NCBI GenBank assembly: GCA_016182905.1
Contig: JACPFR010000001.1
Coordinates: 1-63,591, forward strand
DNA from: Elusimicrobiota bacterium
Lineage (GTDB): Bacteria; Elusimicrobiota; Elusimicrobia; UBA1565; UBA9628
Length of the DNA stretch: 63,591 nt
Direction of reading: 5' to 3'
Shown here: piece after piece, positions 32,001 to 47,000 of the stretch
Layout: every line of letters begins with the position of its first letter
How positions within the stretch are numbered: position 1 is the stretch's first letter
Position numbers and translations under genes: made by a program
The notes under the pieces: model-generated
What the model saw: the letters and a program-made list of their open reading frames with translations, nothing else
Databases searched by the model: none
Told to the model about the DNA's origin: nothing

Positions 32001-35000
32001 CTGGTCCGTGCCCTACTCGAGCCGCTCCATCGTTTACGACATCCTGGCGCCCGAGTCCGGCGTCAGCGTCCCGGCCAACGGCTCCGTAGTCAAGACCTTG
32101 CCCGCGATCACCGGCACGGCCGCCGACTTCCCGACGGGCAACCCCGGGACCTTGTCGCAGATGACCGCCCGCCTCAAGCGCCTCAGTGACGGCAAGTACT
32201 GGGACGGCTTCTCGGTCGGCAACTGGAGCGCGGGCATCGTCGACCTCGGCGTCGGCCAGGGCGTGGTCGTGCACGTGTCCTCCTGGAACTTCGTCTCGGG
32301 CAACATCCCGCCCGCGGGCCCGGCCGACCTGATCTCGGGCGTTTCCTATTATCTGACCGTCGCCGGCAAGGACAACGCGGGCGGAGGGGGGAACACCGAG
32401 GCCTGGGACTCGCCGCGCGGCTCGACCTTCACCTTCGACGACTCGCCGCCGCTGGCGGGCATCGTCGGACCGAAGGACGGCTCGTTCAGCAACTCGATGC
32501 CCTCGTTCTCGGGCACCTCGTTGGACAACGTCGCGGTTTCCACGGTCCAGCTCTCCGTGCTCGACGTGACCGGGACCAACTGCTACAACCCCGCGGCCAA
32601 CGCGTTCAACCTTCCCTGCCCGGCCTGGTTCGGCGCGCAAGGCTCGGTCGGGGCGTGGTCCTTCGCCTTCCCGGCGCAGCCGTGGGTGCACGCCCAGGAG
32701 TACGTCCTGCGCTCCTCGGCGACCGACGTCGCGACGAACATCCAGACCGCGATCTCCTCGGCGGCGTTCCGATTCGACACCGACGCGGCCACGGCCGCGG
32801 TGACGGTCCCGGCGGCGGGCGCGATCGGGCCGCAGATCGGCAGCATCGCCGGCACCGCGACCGACGCGCCGGCGGGCATCTCGTACCTCAAGCTGGCGAT
32901 CTCCTCGGGCGCCGGGCTCGGCAACTGGTACAACGGCGCGACCTTCACCGGCGGCGCGCCGACCTTCTTCACGACCAGCACCTACGTCCTCGGCGCCTCC
33001 GACAACTGGACCTGGATCTACCCGACCCTCGAGGACGGTCAGCTGTACGCCCTGCGCGCGCGCACGCTCGACAAGGCCGGCAACCAGCGCGACCAGAACT
33101 TCAACTTCCGCTTCGACTCCTCGAGCCCGACGGCGACGATCGCCATTCCCGTCGACGGCGGCTACCGGACCGGCAGTTTCGCGATCACGGGCGCCTCGAG
33201 CGACCCCGACCCCGACGCCGGCGGCCCGAAGGCCGCGACGAACGTCTCCACCGTCGCGGTGTCCATCGAGCGCCTCGGCGCGGACCTGTGCTACGTGTAC
33301 GGCGGCGGCTTCACGGTGCCCTGCCCGAACTTCATCCCGGCCTCCGGCCTGCCGGGCGCCTGGACTTATACGCCGACGCCGAACCCCTATACCACCGGCG
33401 AGAGCTACAACGTGATCGCCAGGGCGCGGGACAACGCGGGCAACACCCAGGAGGTCTTCGTCAACGGGACGAGCTCCAACACCTTCACTTATAACACCGC
33501 GACTCCGACGGTCGGGGTCACCGTGCCGTCCACCGCGCGCCGCAGCGACCTGTCCACCCTCGCGGGCACGGCGAACGACGCGATCCCGACCTCTTTGGCC
33601 AAGGTCCAGGTGCGAGTGACCCGCACGACCGGCATCAACCGCCACTCCAACCCGGGCGGCGCCCACGCGTTCGACCTCGACCCCGCGACGCAGGGCGACG
33701 TGGCCTGGTTCGACGCGGCCTCCGTCTCCAACCCGCTGTGGACGAACTGGACCTTGTCGAGCGGCCTGCCGTGGGTGAGCGGCGAGTCGTACCGCGTCGA
33801 GGCGCGCGCCCTCAACCAGGCGGGCACCTACTCGACGACCTACTCCACGCAGACCACGATCTACGACACCGAGGCGCCGTACACCGACGTGCGCCTGCCG
33901 GTGGCCTTCTCCACGATCTCGGCCCTTCCCCAGGTCACGGGCACGGCCTACGACCTGCCTCTCGGCAACGGCGGCTCGGTCTTCAATATCCGCCTGCGCC
34001 TGACGCGCCTGACCGACGGGCAATACTGGAACGGCGCGGGCTGGACCGGCCTGCCGACCGAGCTGACGACGTCCGAGGGCCTGAAGATCCACGTCAGCAG
34101 CTGGACCATGGCGTTGAACCTGCCTCCGTCCACCGACAATCCCGCGGACGGCCTGCAGAACGGCGTGTCCTACTACATGAACGTCTCGGGCGTGGACGAC
34201 GCGCTCGCGACGGGCAACGCCGAGCTCTATTACGACCCGGTGAAGGCCTCGACCTTCACCGTCGACCTGGCCGGGGCGGTCGCGGGCTTCACGGCGCCGA
34301 GCCCCTATTCCGTGGTTTCTTCGCTCGGCTCGCCGCCGAAGATCCGCGGCACGGCGACCGACGCGCTGGCCGGGGTCTCCACCGCGGGCCAGATCGAGAT
34401 CGCGATCGCCGAGAACGGCCCGAACAACGGCTGCTGGAACGGCACGATCGCGGGCGGCACCTTCACGCTCGCCGGCTGCCCGATCTACTACCCGATCACC
34501 GGCGGCGACCGCGGCGGCCTGTTCTCCCAGCCCTCGACGTTCTGGGAGGTCAACGCGCCGCCGCTGACCAGCCAGTTCGGCTACAAGGTGTGGGTGCGCG
34601 CGCGCGACAACGCGACCCCGTCGGGCAACTACACCGCGCCCGCGGCGATCTCCTCGATCACCTTCACTTATAACACGAACCTGCCGAGCGCGGCCATCCT
34701 CGTGCCTCCGTCCCTGCCGGCGGCCGGCGGCAACCTCTCGGCCGCCTTCTCGATCTCGGGCACGGCGTCCGACGCGTTCGGCGTGACCGGGGCCTCCATC
34801 GCCTACCAGGAAGCCGACACCGGCATGTACTACGACGGCGGTTCTTCGACCTTCTCCTCCGTGACGCCGAAGTGGTTCGACGCGCCCCTCTCCGGCTCGG
34901 CGCCGAGCTACACCTTCACCGCGACGCCGCCGACGCCCGCCGCCTCGTCGGGCCGCAACTACAACCTCTTCGTCAAGGCGGTCAACAACGCCGGCCTCGA

Positions 35001-38000
35001 GCAGACCGCTCCCGCCAACACCGTCAAGTGGGACACGACCAAGCCCGTGGCGACCGCGGTGCTGCCGGCCAACAACTCCTACGGCAAGACCTTGCCGACC
35101 GTCACCGGCGTCGCCAGCGACCCGGGCGCCTCGGCCTCGGGCGTCGGCGGCAGCCAGGTCCAGATCAAGCGCACCGTCGCGGGCGACTGCTGGAGCGGCG
35201 CGGCGTGGGGCACCAACTGCGCCACCGAGGCCTCCTGGCTGACCTCGGTCGCCGGCTCCCCGTGGACGAAGAACACCCAGCTTCCTCCGGCGAGCAACCT
35301 GCCCGGCGGCCTCGAGGACGGCAAGGCGTACGAGATCTCGGCGCGGGCCTTCGACCTCGCCGCGAACACGCAGACGGCGACGACGGCGAACGTCTTCCGC
35401 TTCGACGTGTCCTCGCCGGCGGTGGCCAACATCCTGCCGCTGAACGGCTCGCGCTACAAGACCTTGCCGACGATCAGCGGCACGGCCGAGGACCAGGCGC
35501 CGGGAGCGTTCAACGTGACCTTCCCCCGCGTGCGCATCTACGATATCCCGCTCAACCAGTACTGGGTGAACGGCACCGGCTGGGTGACCTCGGCCTTCCC
35601 CGGCTTCCCGGACCTGTGGAACACGGCCATCGACTCGACCCCGGCGTCGGGGATCTTCACCTGGCGCTACGACTCCTCGGCCGTGACCTGGCCCGACCGC
35701 GACAGCGGCCTGCGCGTCGAGACCCAGGCGCTCGACGCCGCCGGCAACTACACCACGGCCTCCTCGACCTTCAGCTTCGACGCGACGCGGCCCGGCTCCT
35801 ACGTCCTGTACCCGCCCAACGACGGCGTGACCTACTCGACGATGGCGGTCATCGGCGGCACCTCGACGGACAATACCTCGCCGATCACCGACGTCGGCAT
35901 CAAGATGTGGTACGTCACGGGACCCACGACCTATTACTGGAGCCCGGCGGTGCCGCACTGGGCGCCGGGCGACCCCGGCTTCGCCTCCATCGGCGGCTCG
36001 GCCGGCCCCGCGGCCACCATCAACCCGTGGGCGTACAACTCCACGCAGAACCCGGACTTCAACAACCCCGGAACCCTGAACTACGCCTGGAAGGAGGGCA
36101 CGCACGACGGCGGCAACGGCAAGCTCTTCAACATCATCACCGCGGCCCTCGACGCGGCGGGCAACAACCAGGTCGTCTACTCGACCCGGACCTTCCGCTT
36201 CGACAACGTGCCGCCCGTCTCGGCGCCCGTCGCTCCGATCAACAACTCGGCCTACCGCTCGCTGGTCACCTTGTCCGGCAGCTCGACCGACGACGTGGGC
36301 ACGGTCGCCTCCGTCGCGCTCTCGATCCTCGACCAAGACACGACGCGGTACTTCAACGGCACGACCTTCACCTCGGTCCCCGAGGTGTGGCTGCCGATCC
36401 TGCCGGCCAACCTGTTCGCTTCGTCCTGGACCTTCACGAACGGCTCGCTGTCCTTCACGACGCAGCACCACTATATCGTGAAGTCGTCGGCCACCGACAA
36501 CGTCGGCAACGTCCAGTCCACGATCGGCTCCTCGCGCTTCCTGTTCGACCTCGACGCCCCGGACTCGAACGTCACCAACCCCGCGAACCTGACGACGTAC
36601 GAGGACACGAAGATCCTCATCGGCGGCGCCAGCGACCCGAACTTCACCTCCGGCATCTCCGGCGGCGGCGCGGGCGTGGTGCCCTCCCTCGGCTGGCACC
36701 AGGGCGCCGTGGACATCGTCGTGTTCCGCGACACGGCGCCGCTGATCGGCGGCGGGCCCGTGGCCTTCGGCGGCTATGACGGCACCGGCTTCTTCTGGAA
36801 CGGCTCGACCTGGGTGGCGAGCGCGGGCGGCCCGCTCTACGTCCCGGCGACCTTCACCGACGCGTTCGGCAACTGGCAGTACGACGGCCTCACCTGCCCG
36901 CGGCCGATGCCGACCGATCCCTGCTGGGTCCGCGGCGACCCCTACGTCGCCTGGATACGCGCGAAGGACAACGCCGGCAACGTGCAGAGCGTGGTCCAGA
37001 GCGGCCCCCGGTTCTTCATCTCGGGCGTCGCCCAGAGCTTCTCGGTCGTCGTCTCCTCGAACCCGAGCACGGTGGGCAACGACGTCACGGTCACCTTGAC
37101 CGCGCGCGACGGTCCCAACGGCACGGGCGGCGTCGCGTCGAGCTACAGCGGCACGGTCAAGTTCCTGCTCGACGGCGCGGCCGGGCCGGAGACGCCGGAC
37201 ACGGCCGACCCGCAGGACGACCTGCACGGCCTGCCGGCGAACTACACCTTCACGACCGGCACCGGCGGCGACAACGGCACGCACAGCTTCACCATCCGCA
37301 TGCGCAAGGCCGGCCCGCGCCTGTTCCGCGCCGAGCAGACCGACAACTCGGCTTTGTTCGGCGTCGCGAACCTGACCGCCCTGCGCAAGGTCGGCACGCG
37401 CGTCCAGCTGATCGCGGACTGCGACCCGCTGGGCCAGCAGCCGGCGCCCGGCGTGGTCACCGCCGGCTCCGAGGGCCGCTCCGGCGCGCCGCGCACGCGC
37501 ACGGCCGGCCAGACCGTGACCTACTGCGCCCAGATCACGGACGACTTCTACAACCTGGACTCCGACTCGACGACCATCGTCTACGTGACGGACGGCGACG
37601 TGAACAACGCCGCGGTGAGCGCCGACCAGTACCTCGTCGTGCCCGGCTCGGTCAGCTTCAGCCGCGTGTTCGTGACGGCGGACGTCGTCGGCCACGTGGT
37701 CACGTCCACGGGCTCGGGCGTGACCCCCAACGCGGCCAACCCGGCGACGCCGGTCGTGGTCGTGGGCGGGGCGGCGGACCGCCTGCTGGCGCTGCTGCCC
37801 AACGAGACCCGGGTGCAGGGCAAGTTCTCCGAGGCGCCGTTCGGCAAGTCCTACGGCGCGGCGGACGAGGTCCAGGCCGGCTCGACCATCGCCCTGCGCG
37901 TGTACGCGGTGGACCCCTTCTACAACGGCGACGCGACGATCGCCATTCCGGTGACGGCGCGCCTCTGGACCGACTCGTTCACGGGCTCGCTCAGCCAGGC

Positions 38001-41000
38001 CTTGCAGTCCGGCGCCACCACCTTCGTCTTCACCCCGGTCGTCGCCGGGACGCAGAGCTTCACCGTCCAGTCCGCCTCCCTGCCGGGCGCGACCTCCGTG
38101 TACTACACGCCCTCGCCCCTCAAGGTCTGGTGGGCGCCGCCGACGAAGCTGCAGATGCTCGTCGAGGGCCAATCCGCCGGTCCCGGCAAGCCTCCCTACA
38201 CCGCGAACCCGACGACGGGCGGGCGCCTGACCTCCTCGCCGGCCCTCCTGACGGCGGGCGTGACGACGACGATCACGATCAACCTCGTCGACAACTACTA
38301 CAACGTGGTGCGGGCCACCACGCCGTTCATGACGCAGACCGCGAGCGTCACGATGCCCCTGTCCCAGCTCGACTTCCTGAATGATCCGAACATCCAGGGG
38401 CGCGGCCTGTCGCCGAACCCGTACCAGCGCACGCTGAACGCGGGCACCACGACCTTCTCCTTCATCCCGGTCACGCGCAGCGCGGGGTTCCAGCTGCGCG
38501 TCATCGACACGAACCTCACGGGCACCTACTACAGCACCGACACGGTCACGGGCATCACCGTGGACGCGAACGTCCCGCAGTCGCTGCTCGTCCAGATGCC
38601 GGGCGAGACCTACGCCGAAGGCACGGTGACCGGCAAGACCGGCGGCGCCTCGGGCCTCATCGCGGGCAATTCGTATAACGTGACCTTGCGCGCGGTCGAC
38701 CTCTACAACAACCGCGCCAATGACGGGCGCTCGGTCCGCCTCTCCTCCAACGATCCGTACGCGGTGGTCCCCGCGCCGCAGTCGCTGGCCCTCGGCCAGA
38801 CCATCTTCGCCGGCTTCCTGCCCAGCGCGGCGACCGGCAACCTCGTCGTCTCCGGCGTGGACAACGACGTGCTCCCTCCGCTGACCGGCCAGAGCGTGTC
38901 CACGATCACGGTCGTCCCCGGCACGCCCGACCGCATGATCGTCGCTCTCAACGGGCAGACCTTGGTCCCGGGCAAGACCGTCGCGCCCTTCGGCGTGACG
39001 GGCGTGCCGACGCAGTCCACGGCCGGCGTGTTCTTCCCGGCGACCGTGTACGCGACGGACTCCCGCTACAACGTCGTCAGCACGGTCACCAAGCCGACCA
39101 TCGTGGTCACCGCCGACGACCCGTTCGCCTCGGCGGTCGGCAGCTTCGCGATGAACTCGGGCGCGGCGAGCGTGCCGAGCATCCTGCTGCGCACGGCCGG
39201 CACGCGCGTGCTCACCGCGACGGACGGCGGCGGCGGCACCGACCCCCTGCCCGTCAACGGCGTCTCCGGCGGCTTCGACCTGCTCGCCAACAACCCGACG
39301 CGCCTGCGCGTGCTGACGCCCGCCGAGTCGCGCGTGCCCGGCTCCACGACGAACGGCCGCTCGGGCCCGATCCACACGGCGCAGGCGGGCTTCGCCTTCA
39401 ACGCGACGGTCGACCTGGCCGACGCCTTCTGGAACCTGACGCCCGGCGTCACCCAGCAGATCCGCCTCGTCGCCGACGACCCGTTCGCGGTGATCGTCCC
39501 GACGACCCAGGTGGTCACGACCTCGGGCACCTACTCGGTCACGCTCAAGCGCGCGGGCTCGACCATCCTGCGCGCCGAGATGGTCGACGACCTGTCCTTG
39601 CCCACCGTGTCCAAGGACAGCTCGACGGCGATCACGGTCCTCGCCGGCACGCCGTCGCGACTGGTGGCGGTCCTGCCCGGCGAGACGTTCAGCCAGGGCT
39701 CTCCGACGGGCAAGGGGGGGACGCCGGTCGCGCAGACGGCGGGCACGGGCTTCGACGTCCAGGTCGGCGTGGTGGACAGCTTCTTCAACCTCGTCCCCGG
39801 CCGCCCGGCGGACGTGCTGATCTCGGCCCCCACCGACCCGTACGCGCCCTCGGTATCGACCGCGGCCATCAACGTCGGCGCGGGCTACACGGCGCCGATG
39901 ACGGTGAGTCTGCGTCGCGCGGCGACGGGCCATTACCTCTCCGCCTCGGACTTCGGCGCCTCGGGCCTGTCGAGCGATCCTCAGTCCTCGACCTTCACCG
40001 TGCTCCCGGCCGCGCCCATGGGCCTTCAACTGCTCCTCGCCGGCCAGACCGCGGTCCCCGGCTCGGGCGACTATCCCAACGGCGGCGCCGCGGGCGTGAT
40101 CTCGACGCCGACGGCGGGGACGCCGCTGGCCGGCACGGTCAACCTCGTCGACCGCTACATGAACCTCTCGCCCGCCGGCGCGCGGCCGCTCGTCTACCTT
40201 AATACCAACGACCAGTACGACATCGACCCGTCCACCTCGGCTTTGATCGGCGGCACCTTGCCGGTCGCCCTGAATTTCGTGACCAAGACCGCGGGCGCGA
40301 CGGTCCTGGTCGCGCCGCAGGACACCGCGCCGGACCGCGTCTGCACCGCCAACGGCCCCTCCAACGTCTGTCTCGCGCAGTCGCCCGCGGCGGCGTCCAT
40401 CCCCTTCCGAGTCTTCGCGTCGACGGCGGTCGGCCTGCAGGTGACCTTGCCCGGCGAGACGCAGAAGCCCGGCAAGTGCGACACTCAACCCGGCGTCGTC
40501 TGCCGCACGTTGCTCCCGGCCGAGGGCGCGGCCGGCAAGGACGGCACGCCGAACCAGTACATCGTCGCCTCGCCGGCCATGACCGCCGACGTCTGGCTCG
40601 TCGACCAGTTCTACAACCCGGTCAGCGACATCGCCGTCGGCCCGTCCCAGGACACCAACCCGCCGGCCGTGATGCCGACGGTGCGCCTGTCCTACCCCTC
40701 GGACCCCGTCGCGGGCGTCCCGGCGGCGGCCGCGCTGATCCTGGGCAACCGCCAGTTCAACTTCTCGCCGCTGCGGGCGGCGACGGCCTATACCGTCATC
40801 GCGACGACGACGTCGGCCTCGGCCGTGACCTTCTCCACCGCCGCCTCGGCGGCCTTCGCGGTCCAGCCCGGTCCGATCAACCATCTCGTCTGGTCTGGCC
40901 TGCCGGCGAACGCCGTCGCGGGCGTGACCTTCAGCGGCGTGCTGACCGCCCACGACCAGTACGACAACGTCCTGTCGACCGGCCCGAACGCCTACCGCTC

Positions 41001-44000
41001 CAACGTCACCTTCAAGGCCGAGTTGTTCGGCGGCAACCAGGACCCGACCTTCGCTCCGTCGAGCGTGCTGTTCTCCTCGACGACCGATCAGGGCTCGAAG
41101 TCCCTCCCCGGCTTCCTCTCTCTGAAGAAGGCCGGCGTGCGCTGGGTCGAGGCCCATGAGACGCTGAACGCGGCGCTGACCAGCGAGATGGGCGGGGACT
41201 CGGTGCGGCCCCTGATCACCGTCGCGCCGGCGGCTCCCGACTCGATCAAGGTCACGCCCACGGCCGACGTGGAGCAGGACGCCGGGACCTTGGTGCCGAG
41301 CGCGCCGGGCTCGCTGGCGATCACCGGCCAGCTCACGGACGCCTTCGACAACCCGATCACCTCGACCCAGACCGTGTACGTCGAGGTCGTCTCGACCGTC
41401 GGCGCGTCGGGCCGCCTCTCCATCGGCGGAGTGGACGTCGGCTACTCGACGACGGTCATCAGCGACGCCCTCGGCCAGGTCGGCATCAGCACGTCGATCC
41501 GCTACTTCGTCTCCTCGAACGCGGGCGACTCGGCGCGCATCTGGATCGGCACCATGACCGCGCCCTCCAACCTGGCCGGTTTCATCGCCGCCCAGAAGGA
41601 CATCTCGGGCGCGATCGTGACCGTGGGCGGACCCGCCAGCCAGATCGTCTTCGTCACCACGCCGACCGCGGTGACGGTCGGCATCAACGAGGTCGCGGGC
41701 GCCGGCGGCATCTACGTGATCCAGCGCCTCGACGACTTCGGCAACGTCACGCGCTTCGGCACGACCCCGATCTCTCTGGCGGTCGCCGAGACCGCGGTGC
41801 ACACCGCGCGCGGCTACAACCTGGGGCTGTTCGGCAACATCGGCGACTACGGCTTCCGCGACGCGGGGAACACGCAGTTCATCACCGGCTTCTCGATCGA
41901 CCCCGGCTTCACCGGCGCCGAGACGACGTTCCGCTATCACGACCGCATGAGCTCGTACTCGGGCGTGGCTCCGTCGTCGAACACGGCGGAGGGCGGCCGC
42001 CCCGGCCGGTGGTCGATCCAGATGAAGGTCGGCACCGCCGTGAAGGCGACCCACTCGCTGCGGGCGGACCCCGACGTGATCAAGACGGTCGCCTTCGGCA
42101 ACCCCGTGCAGACCTTGGTCGCCGGCAAGGTCGTCGACTTCTCGAACAACCCGGGCGTATTCCGCCCGCAGCTGCAGGACCTTTTCGCCAACCCGGCGGT
42201 CACCACCGCGCCCCTGGTCGTGACCCTGTCGACGACGTCGCGCCGGCCGTCCTACGTCAACGACTACATGGCCTTCTCCCGTTCGAGCGACTCGTTCGCG
42301 GGCTCGCGCGTCTCCGCGCCGTCCTTCGCCGCGTCGACGACCACCGTCGACATACCCATCGGGGCCTACCAGGCCACCTTCTATTACCTGGACACGACGG
42401 CGTCGAACGTCTACCCGTCGCCGGGCTCGCCGACCCTCGCGCTCGCCGTCCCCGGCCTGGTCGGCTCGGCCCAGGCGGTGTCCGTGTTGTCCGACGCCAT
42501 CGACGGCCTCGCCGTTTCGACCGGCGCCGGCCAGGCCCTGCAGGCGGGCGCGACCTCTCAGGTCTTCATCGTCGAGGCGCGCGACTACTACGGCAACCCC
42601 TCGGCGGTGCGCCCCGGACAGGACCTGGGCTTGGGCTACGTCCAGGTCCGCCTGGAGTCCGACTCCGCGGGCCAGATCGCCTTCTCGACCCCGACGCCCG
42701 GCAATTTCATCAGCACCTCGGCGGTGGCCTACATCCTCGTCAACCAGTCGGCCACGAGCTTCTACCTGATCGATACCTTGCTGACCACCGGCTCGACGCA
42801 CGAGATCACGGCCGCCGGCATCACCTACGACACCTGGAACATCGGCCGCGCCAGCTACACGGTCCTCCCCGGCCAGCCCGCGCAGATCGGCTGGTACAAC
42901 CCGCCGCGCCGCCTGATCGCCGGCACGACCGTCGAGTACCAACTCGGCGTGCCGACGAACACGGTCATCGCCGCCGAGCTTCGCGACATGTTCGGCAACG
43001 TCACGACCTCGACGGCGACCTTCACGATCCATTACACGAGCCCGGACCTCACGCCTTACGGCGGCGTGGACCCGACCGCGGTCATCGTCACGTCGGCGCC
43101 GGTCGGCTGGCGCAACCTCAACTCCCTCGCGCTGGACGTGTCGATCCCCGGCGGCGCGTCCCTCTCGCTGGCGCCGATGTACCTCTGGGACACGATCACC
43201 GGCGGCACGACCGTCCAGGCCCAGGCCAAGCTCGGCGGCAACGACGTGTTCGCGCCGATCAGCCAGGTCCACACGATCACGCCGGGACCGGCGTACTACA
43301 TGACTCTTCACCATCCGTACACCCCCGCGGCTCCCCTGCCGGTCACGAACTCCGGCACGATCGCCGTCAAGGTCCGCGACCAGTTCGGCAACATCGCGGC
43401 CGGCGACGCGCAGAACGGCAATTACTACACCGGTGTCATCACCTTCAGCAGCTCTGGCTCGACGGACACGGTCACCTTGCGCGACTCGATCGCGATCTCG
43501 ACCTACCACGTCTTCACCCCCGCCGAGGCGGGCGTCTTCTCCAACCTCACCGTCATCGACAACGTCCAAGAGGTGCTCAAGGTCCGCACGAGCGACTACT
43601 ACAACCCCGCGCTGTACGGCTTCACCGAGGACAGCGCGCGCTCGGGCCTGCCCACGAACGTCGCGCTGCGCTCCGACGGCGACGTCGAGCTCGTCGGCAT
43701 CGTCGTGACGCCCAAGGACATCGCTCCCGAGTCGAACCCGCCCCCCGCCGGCCCGATCCCGGCGGACAAGATCGCGGCGGGCGTGACCAAGAAGGTCCTG
43801 AACCAGGGAGACGGCAACGACCCGGTCGACTCCCCGGACCCGATCGCGATGCTGCGCCTGTCGATGCAGGTCGCCGCGACGCAGTCGTCCGGGCTGTCGT
43901 CGAGCCTCAGCGCGCTGCGGGTGCAGAAGCACCCGGCGGGGAACTTCGATCCCTTGAAGATCACCGAGCTCGGCCTGTGGTACGACGCCAACACCAACGG

Positions 44001-47000
44001 CCGCTTCGACGCCCCGCCCGCCGGAGACGTGCTGCTCGCGACCGCGGCCTACGACGCCCTGGTCACGGGCGAGTGGTTCTTCGGCAGCGCCGCTTTCGGC
44101 CAGACCGCCCTCGAGGTGGCCGACCCCGTCAATACGGTGATCAACAACACGAACCGGAACTTCTTCCTGACCGTGCGCATCGCGACGTCGGGCTACGCGT
44201 CCAACGAGCTGCCGAGGAGCTTCGGCCTCCGGCTCGAGGATCCGTCCAAGGTCACCTTGGCGACGGGCCTCCAGGTCCGCATCGCGGCCGACAATTTCGC
44301 CATCCAGACGGCGACCTCCTCGGTCGAGCGCCAGCCGGCGCGCATCAACGTCGCGGCCTCCGACATCAACGCCTGGTGGCAGGCGCCGGGCGACACTCAG
44401 GCCTCGAGCCACAGCTACGTCAACCAGGGAGAGCCCAACGTCGGCGTCATGCAGCTCGACATGTGGACCGACGCGTTCGCCGGCGTGCTCTCCAAGATCA
44501 CGCTGTCGCACCAGGGCGGAGGCCTCGACCAGCACATCAGCAAGGTCCGCCTGTACCTCGACACCCCGCCCAACCAGCTCTCGACGCCGGGCGACGGCGA
44601 GTTCAACTTCTCGATCGACAAGCAGGTGGCCGAGGCGACCTTCCCGTCCGGCGAGACCGGGCAGGTCTCCCTGGTCCTCAACGATCCCACCGGCTTGAAC
44701 GGGACGATCCTGACCTCGACGAGGACCTACTTCGTGGCGTTCGACATCTCTCCCTCGGCCGCCCCGGGACAGAGGCACGGCGCCAAGGTCACGAACTCCC
44801 AGATCGTCCCGCTGGCGGGCAACGGCGTGATCAACACGAGCTTCGCCCAGTTCACCTCGACGGACGTCCCCGTCGTCGCGACGCCGGACCAGGTCGTGCT
44901 GACCGACTGGAACCGCCAGGGCGTCGTCGGCAGCACCCAGACCGACGCCCTCCCCTCGACGGTCAGCCAGAACGACAAGAACCAGCCCGTCGCCAAGATG
45001 ACTTTGCGCGTCAACTCGGGCGCGGCGGAGTGGACGGGCCTCAAGCTCGACCGCTGGCTGCCCTCGGTGGTCAACAACGGCAACATCTCGACGAACAAGG
45101 CCGCGGACGTGGCCAACATCCGCGTCTGGCTCGACCGCGACGGCGACGGCCTGCTGTCGACCTCGACCGACACCCAGGTCAGCCCGCAGAACTCGACCCT
45201 TCACGTCTTCCCGACCGCGATCATCTCCACGGCGGTCGCGCCCGCCGACACGTCGATCTACGTGAGCAACATCGGCCTGATGTTCCCGGCGGACAACCCG
45301 TTCCCGAACGACCAGGTCAGCCGCCTCGTGCTCAACGACGCCCAGACCGACGAGCTGCTCAAGGAGGTCGTCCTCTGCCGCGGCCTGGACCAGACGAACG
45401 GCATCTACACGAACTGCCTGCGCGGCCAGGAAGGCACGACTCCCCAGGCGTACTCGACGGGCACCATCCTGTCGGGCCCGGCGCGCATCCCGATCCAGGC
45501 GCTGGTCGGCGGCGGCGGCCAGGTGATCGAGACCGTGAAGCTCGACTACTTCGTGACCTACGACCTGAACCCGCTGGCGACGGTGTCGACTCAGGCGAAC
45601 ATCGGCCTGGCGATCCCGAACACGACCTACATCCAGATCCGCGATCCGAAGACCATCTCGACGCTGAACGTGGCCCTGCCGAGCGCCGGCGGGCGCTCCG
45701 CGTCTTTCGTTCCCAGGATATCCGAGTATGCCGACTTCGTGCGAGTGACCTCGTCGAACGCGGTCGACGGGCTGATCGGCCCGTACGCGCAGCAGAAGAG
45801 CTCGGTCGCGGTCGCTTCGATCCTCGTGCAGACGGACGTCGCCGACGCCCCGTGGCGCTGGCTGCTCGTCTACGCGACCGGGACCGCGACGTCGGGCGGC
45901 GCGGTCGCCGGCGACGTCGATGAGACCCAGCTCTGGTACGACGCCAACAACGACGGCCTGTTCAACCCGCCCAGCGGCGACATCCTCGTCGGCTCCGGCA
46001 CCTTCGGCAACTACCAGGGCCTGCCGCTGATCTCCCAGATCAACCTCAATCCGGCGCGCAAGATCGTCACCGCCGCGCTGGCCTCCCAGCCGCAGCGCTA
46101 CTTCGTGGTCTACAAGATCTCGGAGACGGCGCTGCCCACGGACCCCCTGACCCAGAAGCCCCGCTCGCTGGGCGTCGGCATCCTTCCCAGCTCGCTGCCG
46201 ACCAACGACCCGGTCAACGACAACGTGTTCCAGAACGCCCTGGCGCTGCCCAACCGCTACGACCCGGCCTCTCCGCTGCCGTTCTACTCGATGACGCGCG
46301 ACATCGTCGCGGCGCCGCAGACGATGTACGTCAAGGCGACGCCGTACTTCAGCACCTCGAGCGGCACCTTCCCGGCGCCGCTGCTGACGAGCCCCGTCCT
46401 GGCACTGCCCGCCGGCACGGTCGAGTCGTCGTGGATCCTGACCTCGACCATGGGCCTGCCGTCGCCGCTGCCGGGCGCCACGGCGTACGCGCTGGTCGAC
46501 GGCGAGATCGTCGGCTACACCGCCTTCAACGCGGCCGTTCCCGCGATCCTGAACGTCGAGCGCGGCGCACTGAACAGCCCGCCGGCGGCGCACTCGACCG
46601 GGGCGGTCGTGTCCCCGACGGTCAACCAGGGCGACAACAACGTCGCGGCCATGCGCCTGGACGTGTGGACCGGGGCCTTCCAGGTCCAGATGTCGGAGAT
46701 CCGCTTCAACCGTACTTTGCCGACCAGCCTCAACGGCGACGACCCCGACCTGAACGCCATCCGCGTCTACAAGTCCATCGACGGGATCTACAAGCGTAAT
46801 CCCGCCACCGGCATCAACGCCGGCGACATCCCGCTCGGCGAGGCGCGCTTCGGCACGCCGCCCGACACCTCCGGGCGCGCGACGGTGCCGATCAGCGACC
46901 CGAACATCGGCAACCCGGGCTACATGATCGTCACGTCCACGCCGACGACGCTCTACGTCGCGTTCGACGTCTCGCCCGCGGCGAAGTTCTCGCACCCGAC

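Noticed and set aside
42009-45923. 1,304-codon plus-strand frame inside the giant gene
   Set aside because: It is an out-of-frame shadow of the giant gene, rich in Arg, Pro and Ala, without domain patterns.
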